Source: an uncultured Schlesneria sp.
GTDB lineage: Bacteria > Planctomycetota > Planctomycetia > Planctomycetales > Planctomycetaceae
Length of the DNA stretch: 49,080 bases
Direction of reading: 5' to 3'
NCBI GenBank assembly: GCA_903904835.1
Contig: CAIVEI010000034.1
Location: forward strand, 1 to 49,080
In this document: piece by piece, positions 26,298 through 35,906 of the stretch
Position numbering within the stretch: position 1 is the first letter of the stretch
How the letters are laid out: the number at the start of each line of letters is the position of its first letter
Made by a program: the position numbers and the translations under genes
Notes under the pieces: model-generated
Told to the model about the DNA's origin: nothing
The model's input: only the letters and a program-made list of their open reading frames with translations
Databases searched by the model: none

Positions 26298-28004
26298 ATG
26301 CTTCTGATTCCCAAACGTTCAATCATTGCTCCATCGCTTGCATGTTACGCGGCGATTGCGGGGATATTGTCGTTTTGTCAGAGCGGTTATGTGAGTGCCG
26401 ACTTTGTGGCGTACGTCACAATTGCACGCAGGGCGCTCGAACAACCTTCGTCGGCGATTACAACGTACTGGTCGTCCCTTTTTGCCTGGATTTTGGCTCC
26501 GTTGCTATACGTCGGAGTGGATGACCTGATTGCCGGTCGAATTATCCTGTTGATCAGCGGTGCGTGTTATTTGTCGGCGATTCATCGACTAACGGTGATC
26601 CATTCAAATGGAAACCATGAGTCGGACAGGTTGATACAGGTCGGTACGATGACCTGTTCTGTGATCCATGCATCGATTTGGGCAAACTACTTGCTTGCCC
26701 CGGATCTATTAGCCAACGCAGTTCTGTATTTCTACTTTTGCCTCGTGTCAGATCAGCGATTCCGTGAATATCGACCGAAGGTCGCTTTTAGTGCGGGTCT
26801 TCTGGCAGGGATGGCTTATTTAGCAAAAGCCTATATGCTGCCATTCTGTCTGTTGCATATCGTGCTGACGATGTCCTTAAATCATTTTGTCCGTGGCAGG
26901 CTACCATTTGCCACTCGTCGAGTTAAAACGGCGCTGGCAATGCTTTGTTTCTTTGGATTGGGCCTGGGCCTTCTGGCGGCACCGTGGATTGCGTGTCTTT
27001 CGTGGAAGTGCGGTCATTTGACATTTTCCACAGCAGGTTCTGCAAATCACGCGAATATGAGCCCGGAGAATTTTCGTAAAGATCCACTTTGGAACCCCGG
27101 CCTCACCCCCGATTTTATCTTTGAACCACATCTTTCACCAGATTGGTCAGCCCTTGAGGATCTGTCCCATTTTCAACATCAGATGTCAATCGTGACGTAC
27201 AACGTTATGAATTGCATTGGTTTGATTCCCATCTGGTTGGGGGTTTTTATTGTTTGCGTTGTTGTCTCAATGCGTTCAAAGCACACGGTCGTCGAACCGG
27301 AAATATCGTATCTTTGTTGGGTGATGATGACAGTCGTCGTTTACTGCGGGGGATATACCGTGGTTAATCTCGAAGCAAGGTATGTGATCCCGACCGTTGT
27401 TCCATTGCTTTGCCATGCTTCACTGAAAATATTTTGTCCCTGGATTTGGAATGAATCGTCTGTTGTTGATTGTGATCACTCGTTTGGTGACCAAGGCGGT
27501 GGAGCGGTTAAGACCCATAGAAATGGCTCGTTGTCGCCAATAAGTCTTGATTGGGTTTATTTACGGCCAACGGCATTCGTGATCGTTTTCGTTATAGTTC
27601 TTGCGGGAGTCGATATTCATAATTTGATTCGAGTGGCAACGGTTCATCCGCAATCGACGAAAATAGAAAAATATCGGAATGTTGCGGAAGAACTCTGCAA
27701 AAACGGGGTTTCAGACGTTCCCTTTGCTTGCAGCGACTGGCACTTTGGACTGTACGTTGCCTATGCCGCGGATCGATTGACGAATTACTGGGGTTCGCCA
27801 TTGGCAGCCGCTGCAAGTCAATCGATCAACGAGTTAGAAGCAAATGACGTCAAGGTTTATCTTTGTTTTGTGACGGAATCGGATGATTCCAATAAATCAA
27901 GGCGTGATACTTCGTTCGGTGAAAATCGTTCCTGGAATCGAACGCTAACCATTCGCCGCCGGGAGTTTGGTCACAAATATTTGGAAGTCTACGAGCGTCG
28001 TTGA
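26298..28004 (+). CDS. Polytopic membrane glycosyltransferase (GT39/ArnT-like) or related glycan membrane protein
   Basis: 568 aa with about ten hydrophobic helices: for example 10-27, 60-90, 120-150, 160-200, 215-240, 310-330, 345-370 and about 425-445. The first external loop has SADFVAYVTIARRAL, resembling the Asp-containing loop that is catalytic in PMT/ArnT-type lipid-phosphate-sugar transferases. A periplasmic C-terminal domain of about 130 residues follows the last helix. Such enzymes move a sugar from a polyprenyl phosphate to lipid A or protein on the periplasmic side. An O-antigen polymerase (Wzy-like) is the alternative. Confidence 0.72.
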   Translation: MLLIPKRSIIAPSLACYAAIAGILSFCQSGYVSADFVAYVTIARRALEQPSSAITTYWSSLFAWILAPLLYVGVDDLIAGRIILLISGACYLSAIHRLTVIHSNGNHESDRLIQVGTMTCSVIHASIWANYLLAPDLLANAVLYFYFCLVSDQRFREYRPKVAFSAGLLAGMAYLAKAYMLPFCLLHIVLTMSLNHFVRGRLPFATRRVKTALAMLCFFGLGLGLLAAPWIACLSWKCGHLTFSTAGSANHANMSPENFRKDPLWNPGLTPDFIFEPHLSPDWSALEDLSHFQHQMSIVTYNVMNCIGLIPIWLGVFIVCVVVSMRSKHTVVEPEISYLCWVMMTVVVYCGGYTVVNLEARYVIPTVVPLLCHASLKIFCPWIWNESSVVDCDHSFGDQGGGAVKTHRNGSLSPISLDWVYLRPTAFVIVFVIVLAGVDIHNLIRVATVHPQSTKIEKYRNVAEELCKNGVSDVPFACSDWHFGLYVAYAADRLTNYWGSPLAAAASQSINELEANDVKVYLCFVTESDDSNKSRRDTSFGENRSWNRTLTIRRREFGHKYLEVYERR

Positions 28005-28032
28005 TGGAATTGAGAAAGGACGTGCCCATTAC

Positions 28033-28992
28033 ATGCTCAAATTAAGGCATCGGCTGGAATTTCTGGTCTTTCAGGCATTCGTCTGCATCATAGATAGTCT
28101 TTCTGTGAGAACGACCGCTCGTTTGGCTCACTTATTAGCGACGCTGATCCATTTCGGTTTGCCAAGAAAATGGACGCGTTATGCAGTCGCACGCGATAAC
28201 CTCAATCGGGCATTCGGGGGTCGGTATTCCGAAGCCGAAATTGAAAACCTGGTATACGAAATGTGGGTTCATTTATTCCGGACGGTTGCCGAAACGGTTC
28301 AAGCAGCTCGCAAGCTTCATATTCACTCCTACCGGGAGATCGTGGATTTCGCGGAATTTACGCGAACAAACGAGGCGATCTGTTCAGGGCGACGCGTACT
28401 GATGTTGGGAGGCCATTTTGGTAACTGGGAAATTGGCACGGGGTTATTCGGCCTGTGGGGGTTTCCGATGGGGATCGTTGCCCGTGAAATGGACAACCCT
28501 TATTTGCATCAGTGGTTCCGCAAGCAGCGAGAAAATACTGGTCATCGAATGTTGTTGAAGTCAGGCGACTTTGATGAGATGGTGGCCTTGCTGGAAAAGG
28601 GCGGGAATCTGGGATTGCTTTGCGACCAGGATGCCGGACCACGAGGTGTCTTTGTCGACTTCTTCGGGTCACCGGCATCGACGTTCAAGTCGATTGCTCT
28701 CTTGGCTCTGGAGTATGACGCGTTGATCATGGTCGGGTATTCGATTCGATTACCTGACGAGTTTGGGCATCACTCGTGGTCTCGATTTGAGGTTGGCTGT
28801 GAGTTGGTGATTGATCCTCGAGAGATTCAAAGCGAGGACCCGGTTGGTGAGATCACGCGGAAATATACGGCTGCGTTAGAGCATGCCATTCGGCGCGCGC
28901 CCGAACAATACTTTTGGATTCACCGTCGCTGGAAGAGCGAGCCACGGTCGAAGAAAAAGTCTGAGAATAAGGAGCAGCGACTTGCTGGATGA
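28033..28992 (+). CDS. LpxL/HtrB-like lysophospholipid (lipid A) acyltransferase
   Basis: 319 aa from the ATG at 28033, which has AAAGGA (28015-28020) upstream and avoids the 38-bp overlap with the preceding gene that the longer frame would need. The catalytic HX4E is in LGGHFGNWEIG, and CDQDAGPRGVFVDFFG and PEQYFWIHRRWKS are strongly diagnostic of late lipid A acyltransferases. An N-terminal hydrophobic helix anchors it to the inner membrane. It transfers a secondary acyl chain to lipid A or a related lipid. Its place at the end of the glycan cluster suggests co-regulation of lipid and glycan modification. It ends two bases from the convergent STAS gene. Confidence 0.9.
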   Translation: MLKLRHRLEFLVFQAFVCIIDSLSVRTTARLAHLLATLIHFGLPRKWTRYAVARDNLNRAFGGRYSEAEIENLVYEMWVHLFRTVAETVQAARKLHIHSYREIVDFAEFTRTNEAICSGRRVLMLGGHFGNWEIGTGLFGLWGFPMGIVAREMDNPYLHQWFRKQRENTGHRMLLKSGDFDEMVALLEKGGNLGLLCDQDAGPRGVFVDFFGSPASTFKSIALLALEYDALIMVGYSIRLPDEFGHHSWSRFEVGCELVIDPREIQSEDPVGEITRKYTAALEHAIRRAPEQYFWIHRRWKSEPRSKKKSENKEQRLAG

Positions 28993-28994
28993 AC

Positions 28995-29390
28995 TTAGAC
29001 TTTGTTGAAGTCGGCACATGCCGCTTCGCGAGTTTCAAATAGAGGCCAAAGTTTGTCGAGGTGCGTCACTTCGAGGACTTCTCGGCAATAGGGCTGCAAA
29101 CCTGCGAGTCCAAATTTTGCTGAAGGTTTTGTATTCAGCTTTCTCCAGACGCGAAATAATGATTCGATGAATGACGAGCCAAAGAATTCGGTTGCCTGCA
29201 TATCGAGAACCAGAATCGGGTGTGGGAGATTCTCGGCGAGCAGAAGCAATTTTCCTCCAATTTCAGCAACGTTTGTTTCGTCAAGATGCTTGAATTCTTC
29301 TCCGAAAACAATGACGGTGACATTGCCATCTCGAAGTTCAGCCAGTGGCCCGCTTGTTTGCATGATGTTTCTTTCTGGTCGCTCCTGCAT
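28995..29390 (-). CDS. STAS-domain protein (anti-sigma factor antagonist-like)
   Basis: 131 aa. The STAS fold is visible in VTVIVFGEEFKHLDETNVAEI, ILVLDMQATEFFGSSFIESLF and the later strand KFGLAGLQPYCREVLEVTHLD. Ser residues in the FGSS loop occupy the usual phosphorylation position. It would bind a partner-switching anti-sigma kinase, none of which is nearby. The ATG at 29363 (residue 10) is an alternative start; neither has a strong ribosome-binding site. Convergent with the acyltransferase, from which it is separated by two bases. Confidence 0.87.
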   Translation of the reverse strand: MQERPERNIMQTSGPLAELRDGNVTVIVFGEEFKHLDETNVAEIGGKLLLLAENLPHPILVLDMQATEFFGSSFIESLFRVWRKLNTKPSAKFGLAGLQPYCREVLEVTHLDKLWPLFETREAACADFNKV

Positions 29391-29876
29391 TGGTTCATGT
29401 CGCCGCGCTTTGAATCATGACCGATATGGTAGCAAATTGATGCGAGAACTTCTCATCGCGTGCCGAGTCCGGAGAATGTTTTCAGGAACGCGATACAAAA
29501 AGTGTGCCCAACGCAAAAAATCTTCTATCGATTCAATTTTTGCGAATTGACAGCCGATATACTTACTGTCGGACGAATTCGGGCCGACAATGACGATCCA
29601 AATGATGGATCCCCGCTTTTGAAACCGTATCGCCGACAGCGTCGATTGAATCGATTTTGACGCGTCTCATTGGGAAAGATGACGTTCCCCCCAACAGCCC
29701 GTTCGTCCGGAATTCCATGTGCGAACACGTTAATTTAGGGGAATGTCATGTGTCGTCGAACTCAGTCGCGGTTGAATCGTCAGCCATTGGTGAGCTATGA
29801 TCTCGTTGGCTTGGTTACGGAGCTTTCCGTCTCAAGGAATCGCTTTGACCGCCAAATCAAGGAGGGGCAAACGAGC
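29391..29876. other. Intergenic region upstream of flgM-like gene
   Basis: About 490 bp between the divergent STAS and FlgM-like genes. Short frames here lack motifs, and the frame from 29748 merely extends the FlgM-like gene. I see no RNA gene or clear promoter. Confidence 0.4.
29859..29865 (+). promoter_or_regulatory. Strong ribosome-binding site fixing the FlgM-like start
   Basis: AAGGAGG, 11 bases before the ATG at 29877. It supports the shorter start over the ATG at 29748. Confidence 0.75.
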
Positions 29877-30176
29877 ATGGACGTTTCGGGCATTGGATCA
29901 GTTTCCGGAGGGATACCCACACGTGCGGTGTCTCCAACAACTTCCGTTTCGCAGCCATCAACGGCTTCGTCCGTCGAATCTCCGCGAGACCAACTTGAAA
30001 TTTCATCGGCAGGCAAAATGCTTGATCGACTTAGCGAAACACCCGAAGTGCGAGCAGAACGGTTGGCCCAGATTAAGGAGGCGATCGAAAACGGCGCTTA
30101 TGATACTGATGAAAAGCTGGAGGCAGCATTGTCCAAAATGATCGACTCGATCGGACTCCGTCTTGATGACGAATGA
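29877..30176 (+). CDS. FlgM-like anti-sigma-28 family protein
   Basis: 99 aa from the ATG at 29877, chosen for the AAGGAGG site. The C-terminal 45 residues (VRAERLAQIKEAIENGAYDTDEKLEAALSKMI) match the FlgM sigma-28-binding helices. The N-terminal half is Ser/Thr/Pro/Gly-rich and probably disordered, as in FlgM. FlgM holds FliA until hook completion. No flagellar gene is in the window, so it may control FliA from a distance or bind another sigma factor. Confidence 0.82.
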   Translation: MDVSGIGSVSGGIPTRAVSPTTSVSQPSTASSVESPRDQLEISSAGKMLDRLSETPEVRAERLAQIKEAIENGAYDTDEKLEAALSKMIDSIGLRLDDE

Positions 30177-30313
30177 TTGACGTTCACAAGGTTGAATTCT
30201 GAACGTGTTTCCACATTTGCCGCGACAATTAGTTGCATAAATTGGATCGTTGGTATTACATACGGGTATTGATTCGTACGTGTTTCTGCTCATGAACGAG
30301 GGGAGGGTGCATC

Positions 30314-30811
30314 GTGTCGCAGCTAGCCACGATGAACGTGACTGTTGCACCGGTCGACAAGTTTCGTGAGTTCTTGCTGACGAAAAAAATGCGGTTGACT
30401 CCTGAAAGGGAAGCGGTTGTTACCGCGATCTACTCGTCGCACGATCACTTCGACGCAGATCAATGGATAGACAGTTTAGCCGGGCGCAAGGGATCAATGC
30501 TTGCCAGCAGAAGTACGGTCTACCGTACGTTGCACTTATTGCAGGAAGCCGGGTTGATTCGAAAAGTCGCGCGCGCAAATGACCGTGAAGTCTATGAGCA
30601 CGACTATGGATATCCTCAACATGACCATCTGATTTGTAAAAAATGCGGAGACATGATCGAGTTTCCCAACGAGATGATCTCAAGCGTGCTCGAAACGGTC
30701 GCAGCGGATTATGGTTTTCGAATGTCGGGACACCGGCTTGAGGTCGAAGGGATCTGCTCGAACTGTTCCCGTCCTCCACAGAGGACACATCGCAAACTTG
30801 ATATGATTTGA
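30314..30811 (+). CDS. Fur-family transcriptional regulator
   Basis: 165 aa, GTG start with a GGGAGG-type site a few bases upstream. The winged-helix part is RLTPEREAVVTAIYSSHDHFDADQWI then SRSTVYRTLHLLQEAGLIRKV, and the metal/dimer part has HDHLICKKCGDMIEF and a final CSNC. The two CxxC pairs form the structural zinc site. The specificity (Fe, Zn, Mn or peroxide) cannot be assigned. It is monocistronic and 137 bp after the FlgM-like gene. Confidence 0.93.
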   Translation: MSQLATMNVTVAPVDKFREFLLTKKMRLTPEREAVVTAIYSSHDHFDADQWIDSLAGRKGSMLASRSTVYRTLHLLQEAGLIRKVARANDREVYEHDYGYPQHDHLICKKCGDMIEFPNEMISSVLETVAADYGFRMSGHRLEVEGICSNCSRPPQRTHRKLDMI

Positions 30812-31276
30812 AGCGTCGATTTTATTCGTGTGTTAAGTAAAAGCATAAGTCAATTGAAATGTCGGAGTCGATTTCTCGGCCGATCATCACTTCAAAACAT
30901 ACTTCTTCTGGATCGTTCCGGGCGGCAGGCTTTTTCTGGGTTGAATTGTTTTCTGATACTATTGCGATAGCCTGAAAGCGAAACCACTCCGACTGAGCGC
31001 AGCTTACGCGACTGTTCCGATACCTGAATTCTTATACAGAGTAGCCGCCGCCGTGTAATTTTGGCCTCGACAGGATTCGAGCCAAGTTTTATACCCTTCG
31101 CGAATCTCATTGATTAACCCACCAAATTTTCATTTCGCAATTCACGACCTCCGTTACCCGTTCAAATCCGGGTGCGATTCCGCGCCTTTGCTTTGTTCAT
31201 CGGTGACCATCTCTTGAGAGAATTCCGGCCAATCAACTGGTCTCGCAATTCCGTTGTGCGAGAAGGAACAGTCACT
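30812..31276. other. Upstream region of the inverse-autotransporter gene
   Basis: About 465 bp without a supported gene. A stretch near 31155 looks like a tRNA T-arm (GTTCAAATCC) but no cloverleaf forms. Promoter elements for the large gene are expected here, but I cannot single one out. AAGGA at 31263-31267 is the ribosome-binding site of that gene. Confidence 0.45.
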
Positions 31277-34200
31277 ATGGCGACTAGAATATACGATAAA
31301 TCTATTATTTTATTAAACTTTAGGCTTATCGGGACAGTTGGGCTCGTCGTATTATTGGTCATTTCGGGAATGCTCAGTCCTCGAAGACTTCGAGCGGATT
31401 TGTCGCCGCCCGTGCGTGTCATGCCGACGGAGCCAAATGAAGACGAAGAATCGCCTGAGCCAGAAGAGCCGATAAAACCAAAACGAGACTCTCAAACGGT
31501 ACAGTCTTCAGACGCCGAAGATTTGATATCGACTACGACGGGAAACAGTATCGGTGTTTTTGGTCGAGCCAGTCACCTTGCCGCCAAGACTTTCGGACGA
31601 AACGTCTCGATTACGCCCATCGAAGCGATGCCATATCTGTTGACCGATGAACATTTTGTTTTTGCGGATATTCGTGGTTTTGTGACCAATCAATCCAAAA
31701 CGGGCGGAAATTTCGGCGTCGGATACCGCCGACTGCTTGATGACTGGAATGCCTGGGCTGGTGCAAGTGTCTGGTACGACGCTGACCAGTCGACAGGGAA
31801 AATGTTCCAACAAGTCGGTCTCAGTTTCGAAGGTCTCATCCAGCAATTTGAGGTCCGTTCAAACGTTTACCTTCCCGTCTCGTCTTCCCAGTCCGTGTCA
31901 AACTCGGTCGGCAATGCAACGATTGTCGGCAATCAGTTGTTCTACTCCCGCTCCATCGATATTGGAACAGCCTTGCGAGGTGTCGATGCTGAAATCGGGT
32001 ATAGCCTGCCAGTCCTTGATCGACATGTGGTTCGCGGCTTTGTTGGCGGCTACCACTTTGAAGGAGGATCGACAAGCGGCGTCAACGGGTTCAAAGCGAG
32101 AGTCGAAGGTGTTCTCAATAATACGATTACAGCGCAAGTGCTCTACACGCATGATAAACTGTACGGAGACAATTTTATGGTCGGCTTGTCTCTACAGTTC
32201 CCGTTCGCCAACAATCATCCGACGGCGATGTGGACAAGAAATAGTCCTTCACCATTCCGATTCGTTGAACGCAACTACAACGTGATCGTCGCTCAATCAC
32301 AAACTAACGACAGTAATCAAGTTGCTGCCGATCCGACAACTGGAAAAGCGTACGTTATCGATCAAGTCTATTCAAATCCCAATAGTTCGGATGGTGGATT
32401 CGGCACTCCTAATGGGACCAGTGCTAACCCATTTCCCTCTATTTCTGCAGCTCAGGCAGCCGGAGGTAACGTCTTTATCGTTCAAAACGGATCTGTTTTG
32501 AATCAATCAATTACATTAAACTCTGGTCAGCACCTGTTTGGTCAGGGAAATTTTAATGAAACATTGGCAACTGCAGGTGGTGGTAACGTTCAGATTCCAA
32601 ATTTATTGCTGGCAGCCTCACAACAATCGGGTGCAGGCTCAACTCCGTCCATTCAAAGCGTAAACGGCACTGCAGTGACATTGGCATCCAATTCTGAGGT
32701 CGCAGGTTTCAATATCACTGGTGCCACTGGCAACGGAATCGTTGGAAATGGAGTCTCAGGTGTGTCATTACACGACCTGGTTTTCTCTTCAATTGGTGGT
32801 GACGCAATCAACCTGACGAACTCGTCTGGTAACGTCACTATGAGCAATATTCAGGTCGCGTCCGCGTCGGGAAACGGAGTCATCTTTAATGGAGGCAACC
32901 CGAATATCTCGTACCAGGGAAGAGGGAGTTCAATCACCGCAGCAGGAAATGGCTTTGTTCTTGAGAACCTGACAGGGGGTTCAATTGCAATCGGAAATCT
33001 CTCGCTGGCAAATATCGGCGGAACGGGTCTGCTGATGAATAGCGTAGGGAGCAATGCTACGATTGATTCTCTAACCGTAACTCAATCAGGGGCAGGTAAT
33101 TCAGGAGGTTCTGCGGTTGCAATTTCGGGAATGACTGGGATTTCAAAAAGCGTTAACGGTGTATCGACGAGCACTTACAATACCTATAACTTCACCAGTA
33201 ACACGAACATCACGTCGCCAAATGGTGCCGGAGTTTTGGTTGGCGGTACAGACGCAAACATCAATTTTGCAAATCTGCATGTTTCCTCAACTTCCACACA
33301 GGCTGCTGTTTCGCTTGCAAACGCGACGAATCCAATCACGATTGGAAACCTGAACATAAATACTCAAAACGGAATGGGCTTATACGCAAACGCAGTGACA
33401 GCACTGCAGGTTGATGGTGGGGCTTTCACAACAATTAATGCCCCGGCAATTGACGTACAGTCCTCGGGTTTCAATGCGAAGCTCGGAGCTGTCTCGGTGA
33501 ATGGCGGGTCCTATGGAATCCAAATTGACGGAAGCAACGGCAATTTTGTCATTCAGGGTAATGGAAATTATGCAACCGGCGGAACTATTCAAAATACGAC
33601 AGTCGGCGGAGTTTTGATCAATGGTTACGGAAACACAAATCTCAGTTACATCGATTTTACCAATAATGCGGTCGGCATCCAGTCGGCCAATACAACTACG
33701 CTCTCATTGTCACATATGCGTATGACAGGTACGACGGGATATGCAATTGACTCCCTGAACGACGGCACGGTCTCGTTGAGCAACTCAATTCTTACTGGCA
33801 ATGGAGCGATTGGCGGCGGAACCATACGACTATTGGCAAATACTGTCGGTACCTACACATCATATATTGAAACAAACACAATCACCGACCAGAACGGAAA
33901 CGCAATTCAAATTGGAACCCAGTCTGGCGCTGCTGGTTCACCCCTGTCAACACAGGTTTCCGGAAACGTGATCAGCGGTTCCGGTAACGCGGGTGCACTC
34001 GTAGGAGTGAATTGGAACGGACCCGTTATTGCCACCGTTACAGGAAATACCTTCTATGCTTACGGTGCCAATATGACTGCCATATCACTTCAAGGTTCCT
34101 CGTTGCTGCCAACTACGGTCACGACAACGAATACAACGGGTGCGAATCTACTCGCAACTGTCAGTGGCAATTCGATCTTCTTTCAAAATGCCACAGCCAC

Positions 34201-34654
34201 ATCGGGAACAGGGATCTATATCGGTGACGGTCAATCAGGCCAAACGTCGACAGGCACATCGGTGTTGGCTGTGACAAGCAACGGACTCAAATTCCAGGGG
34301 ACCGGCGGTATTGGGATGCGATTCGGATTTTATGAGAATACAAATGCGACAATTACCGGAAATAACATGGCAGATCTGGCGGGCGGTGCAACCGGAATGT
34401 TGTTTGATTATTCCGCTGCAAATTCCTATTTCACCATCAATTCAAACACTATAAACCTTCTCGCAGGAGACACTTTGACCCATCGCGGAATTATCTTCAG
34501 TCAAGTGGCCCCCACCATCTCGTTGTACTCTCCGACTGGCTCCGCAACGAACTGGGTTCGGAATACAGCGTCAGTTGCGGATGGATTCTCGATTCCCAAG
34601 GGAACAGGAATCGGAGGTGTCATTATCGACAATGTCCTACTGTTAGCGCCGTAA
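31277..34654 (+). CDS. Inverse-autotransporter (intimin-type) beta-barrel protein with right-handed beta-helix passenger
   Basis: 1125 aa from the ATG at 31277, chosen because AAGGA lies nine bases upstream. Residues 5-40 are a long signal peptide. A Pro/Glu-rich linker (45-80) precedes a region at about 110-312 of repeated amphipathic strands (FADIRGFVTN, NFGVGYRRLLDDWNAWAGASVWYDAD, VGGYHFEGG, YGDNFMVGLSLQFPF) that matches the inverse-autotransporter barrel. From about 335 the rest is Asn/Gly/Ser/Thr-rich with short turn-strand units (DGGFGTPNGTSANPFPSISAAQAA at its start), as in pectate-lyase-like parallel beta-helices. In intimin and invasin the passenger is Ig-like, so the helical passenger is unusual. 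It is probably a surface adhesin or glycan-binding protein. No enzyme motif is evident. Confidence 0.85.
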   Translation: MATRIYDKSIILLNFRLIGTVGLVVLLVISGMLSPRRLRADLSPPVRVMPTEPNEDEESPEPEEPIKPKRDSQTVQSSDAEDLISTTTGNSIGVFGRASHLAAKTFGRNVSITPIEAMPYLLTDEHFVFADIRGFVTNQSKTGGNFGVGYRRLLDDWNAWAGASVWYDADQSTGKMFQQVGLSFEGLIQQFEVRSNVYLPVSSSQSVSNSVGNATIVGNQLFYSRSIDIGTALRGVDAEIGYSLPVLDRHVVRGFVGGYHFEGGSTSGVNGFKARVEGVLNNTITAQVLYTHDKLYGDNFMVGLSLQFPFANNHPTAMWTRNSPSPFRFVERNYNVIVAQSQTNDSNQVAADPTTGKAYVIDQVYSNPNSSDGGFGTPNGTSANPFPSISAAQAAGGNVFIVQNGSVLNQSITLNSGQHLFGQGNFNETLATAGGGNVQIPNLLLAASQQSGAGSTPSIQSVNGTAVTLASNSEVAGFNITGATGNGIVGNGVSGVSLHDLVFSSIGGDAINLTNSSGNVTMSNIQVASASGNGVIFNGGNPNISYQGRGSSITAAGNGFVLENLTGGSIAIGNLSLANIGGTGLLMNSVGSNATIDSLTVTQSGAGNSGGSAVAISGMTGISKSVNGVSTSTYNTYNFTSNTNITSPNGAGVLVGGTDANINFANLHVSSTSTQAAVSLANATNPITIGNLNINTQNGMGLYANAVTALQVDGGAFTTINAPAIDVQSSGFNAKLGAVSVNGGSYGIQIDGSNGNFVIQGNGNYATGGTIQNTTVGGVLINGYGNTNLSYIDFTNNAVGIQSANTTTLSLSHMRMTGTTGYAIDSLNDGTVSLSNSILTGNGAIGGGTIRLLANTVGTYTSYIETNTITDQNGNAIQIGTQSGAAGSPLSTQVSGNVISGSGNAGALVGVNWNGPVIATVTGNTFYAYGANMTAISLQGSSLLPTTVTTTNTTGANLLATVSGNSIFFQNATATSGTGIYIGDGQSGQTSTGTSVLAVTSNGLKFQGTGGIGMRFGFYENTNATITGNNMADLAGGATGMLFDYSAANSYFTINSNTINLLAGDTLTHRGIIFSQVAPTISLYSPTGSATNWVRNTASVADGFSIPKGTGIGGVIIDNVLLLAP

Positions 34655-34720
34655 CTCGGAATTTATCGATAAGAAGGCAGAATATCTGAGAAAAACCGGT
34701 ATTCAAGTTGATTCAACACT

Positions 34721-35794
34721 TTAGAGGATAAGCATCGCATCTCCGTAGCTAAAGAAGCGGTAGCGTTCTTCGATTGCCTTTCGATAAGCATCCAGCACAA
34801 AGTCAAGACCTCCAAACGCTGAAACAAGCATTAGTAGCGTCGATTTTGGAAGATGAAAATTCGTAAGTAAAACATCCGTCGACTTAAAGTCGTAAGGGGG
34901 ATGAATGAAGATATTTGTCTCGCCTCGCCACTCGCGAAAAGTAGAAGTCGCATCTTCGGCGTCGATTTCACGACATGCTGATTCCAGCGCGCGTAAACTC
35001 GTGGTCCCCACGGTAACTATTCGACCACCGCTAGCGCGAGTTTTAGCCAATTTCGCGGCGGCGGTTGAGGATATCTCACACCATTCGGAATGCATTCGAT
35101 GCTTTGAGAGGTTTTCGACAGCGACTGGGCGGAAAGTACCGATCCCGACATGCAGCGTCACTTCGGCTCGCTGAATTCCTCGTCGACTGCAGGCGTCTAA
35201 TAATTCTGGGGTGAAATGTAGCCCAGCCGTTGGGGCGGCAACTGACCCTGGATGGCGGGCAAAAGTCGTTTGATAACGTTCTCGGTCTAAACTTGTTGCT
35301 TGCTTGCGGTCAATATAAGGAGGTAATGGGACACTCCCGAATCGCTCCAATAGATGTAGGGCGCTTTCATTCGAGGATGGTTCGAACAAAGATACGCCGT
35401 CATTCTCCTTTTCGATGAGGGTCAATTGTAAAACGTCGTCGACGGGATTCACTACAGTGATTGATTCATTCAAACGCAGATAGCCGCGGGTTTGTCCAAT
35501 TAATCGCCACAGACCATTCGATGCTGAACCAAGATAGAGTCCTTCCCACTTTCCGCCAGTTGCCGTTCGAACGCCAAGTAATCGCGCGGGTAGAACTCGG
35601 CTGTTGTTCAGCACGAGGCAATCACCTGTTCGCAATAATTCCGGTAAATCGCGAATCTGTCGATGAGCTATCGTTCCAAAACGTCGGTCGAGAACCATCA
35701 ACCGAGCAGCGTCTCTTGTTGCTAGCGGTTCTTTTGCGATGAGATCCTCTGGCAAATCGTAGTCGTAGGTTGAGAGAAGATCCTCGCGGGACAT
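34721..35794 (-). CDS. queA: S-adenosylmethionine:tRNA ribosyltransferase-isomerase
   Basis: 357 aa, standard for the family. QueA adds the ribosyl group of SAM to 7-aminomethyl-7-deazaguanine in tRNA to form epoxyqueuosine. Motifs: STYDYDLPEDLIAKEPLATRDAARLMVLDR at the N-terminus, CLVLNNSRVLPARLLG, GSVAAPTAGLHFTPELL and HPPYDFKSTDVLLTNFHLPKSTLLMLVSAF. All are family signatures. A separate minus-strand gene, with the sensor kinase gene ending 113 bp downstream on the plus-strand map. No other queuosine genes are in the window. Confidence 0.97.
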   Translation of the reverse strand: MSREDLLSTYDYDLPEDLIAKEPLATRDAARLMVLDRRFGTIAHRQIRDLPELLRTGDCLVLNNSRVLPARLLGVRTATGGKWEGLYLGSASNGLWRLIGQTRGYLRLNESITVVNPVDDVLQLTLIEKENDGVSLFEPSSNESALHLLERFGSVPLPPYIDRKQATSLDRERYQTTFARHPGSVAAPTAGLHFTPELLDACSRRGIQRAEVTLHVGIGTFRPVAVENLSKHRMHSEWCEISSTAAAKLAKTRASGGRIVTVGTTSLRALESACREIDAEDATSTFREWRGETNIFIHPPYDFKSTDVLLTNFHLPKSTLLMLVSAFGGLDFVLDAYRKAIEERYRFFSYGDAMLIL

Positions 35795-35906
35795 GATGCT
35801 TTTGCTAACGAAAAGTGAATGTGTGAGTATTACCGTAAGAAGCCTGATAATATGATGTCTGGTCTCCTAAGGCGCTTCTACATACCTATCAGCTCCGTTC
35901 GAAGAC

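Noticed and set aside
31140-31190. tRNA-like T-arm (GTTCAAATCC)
   Set aside because: The stem does not pair properly and no acceptor, D or anticodon arm can be found.
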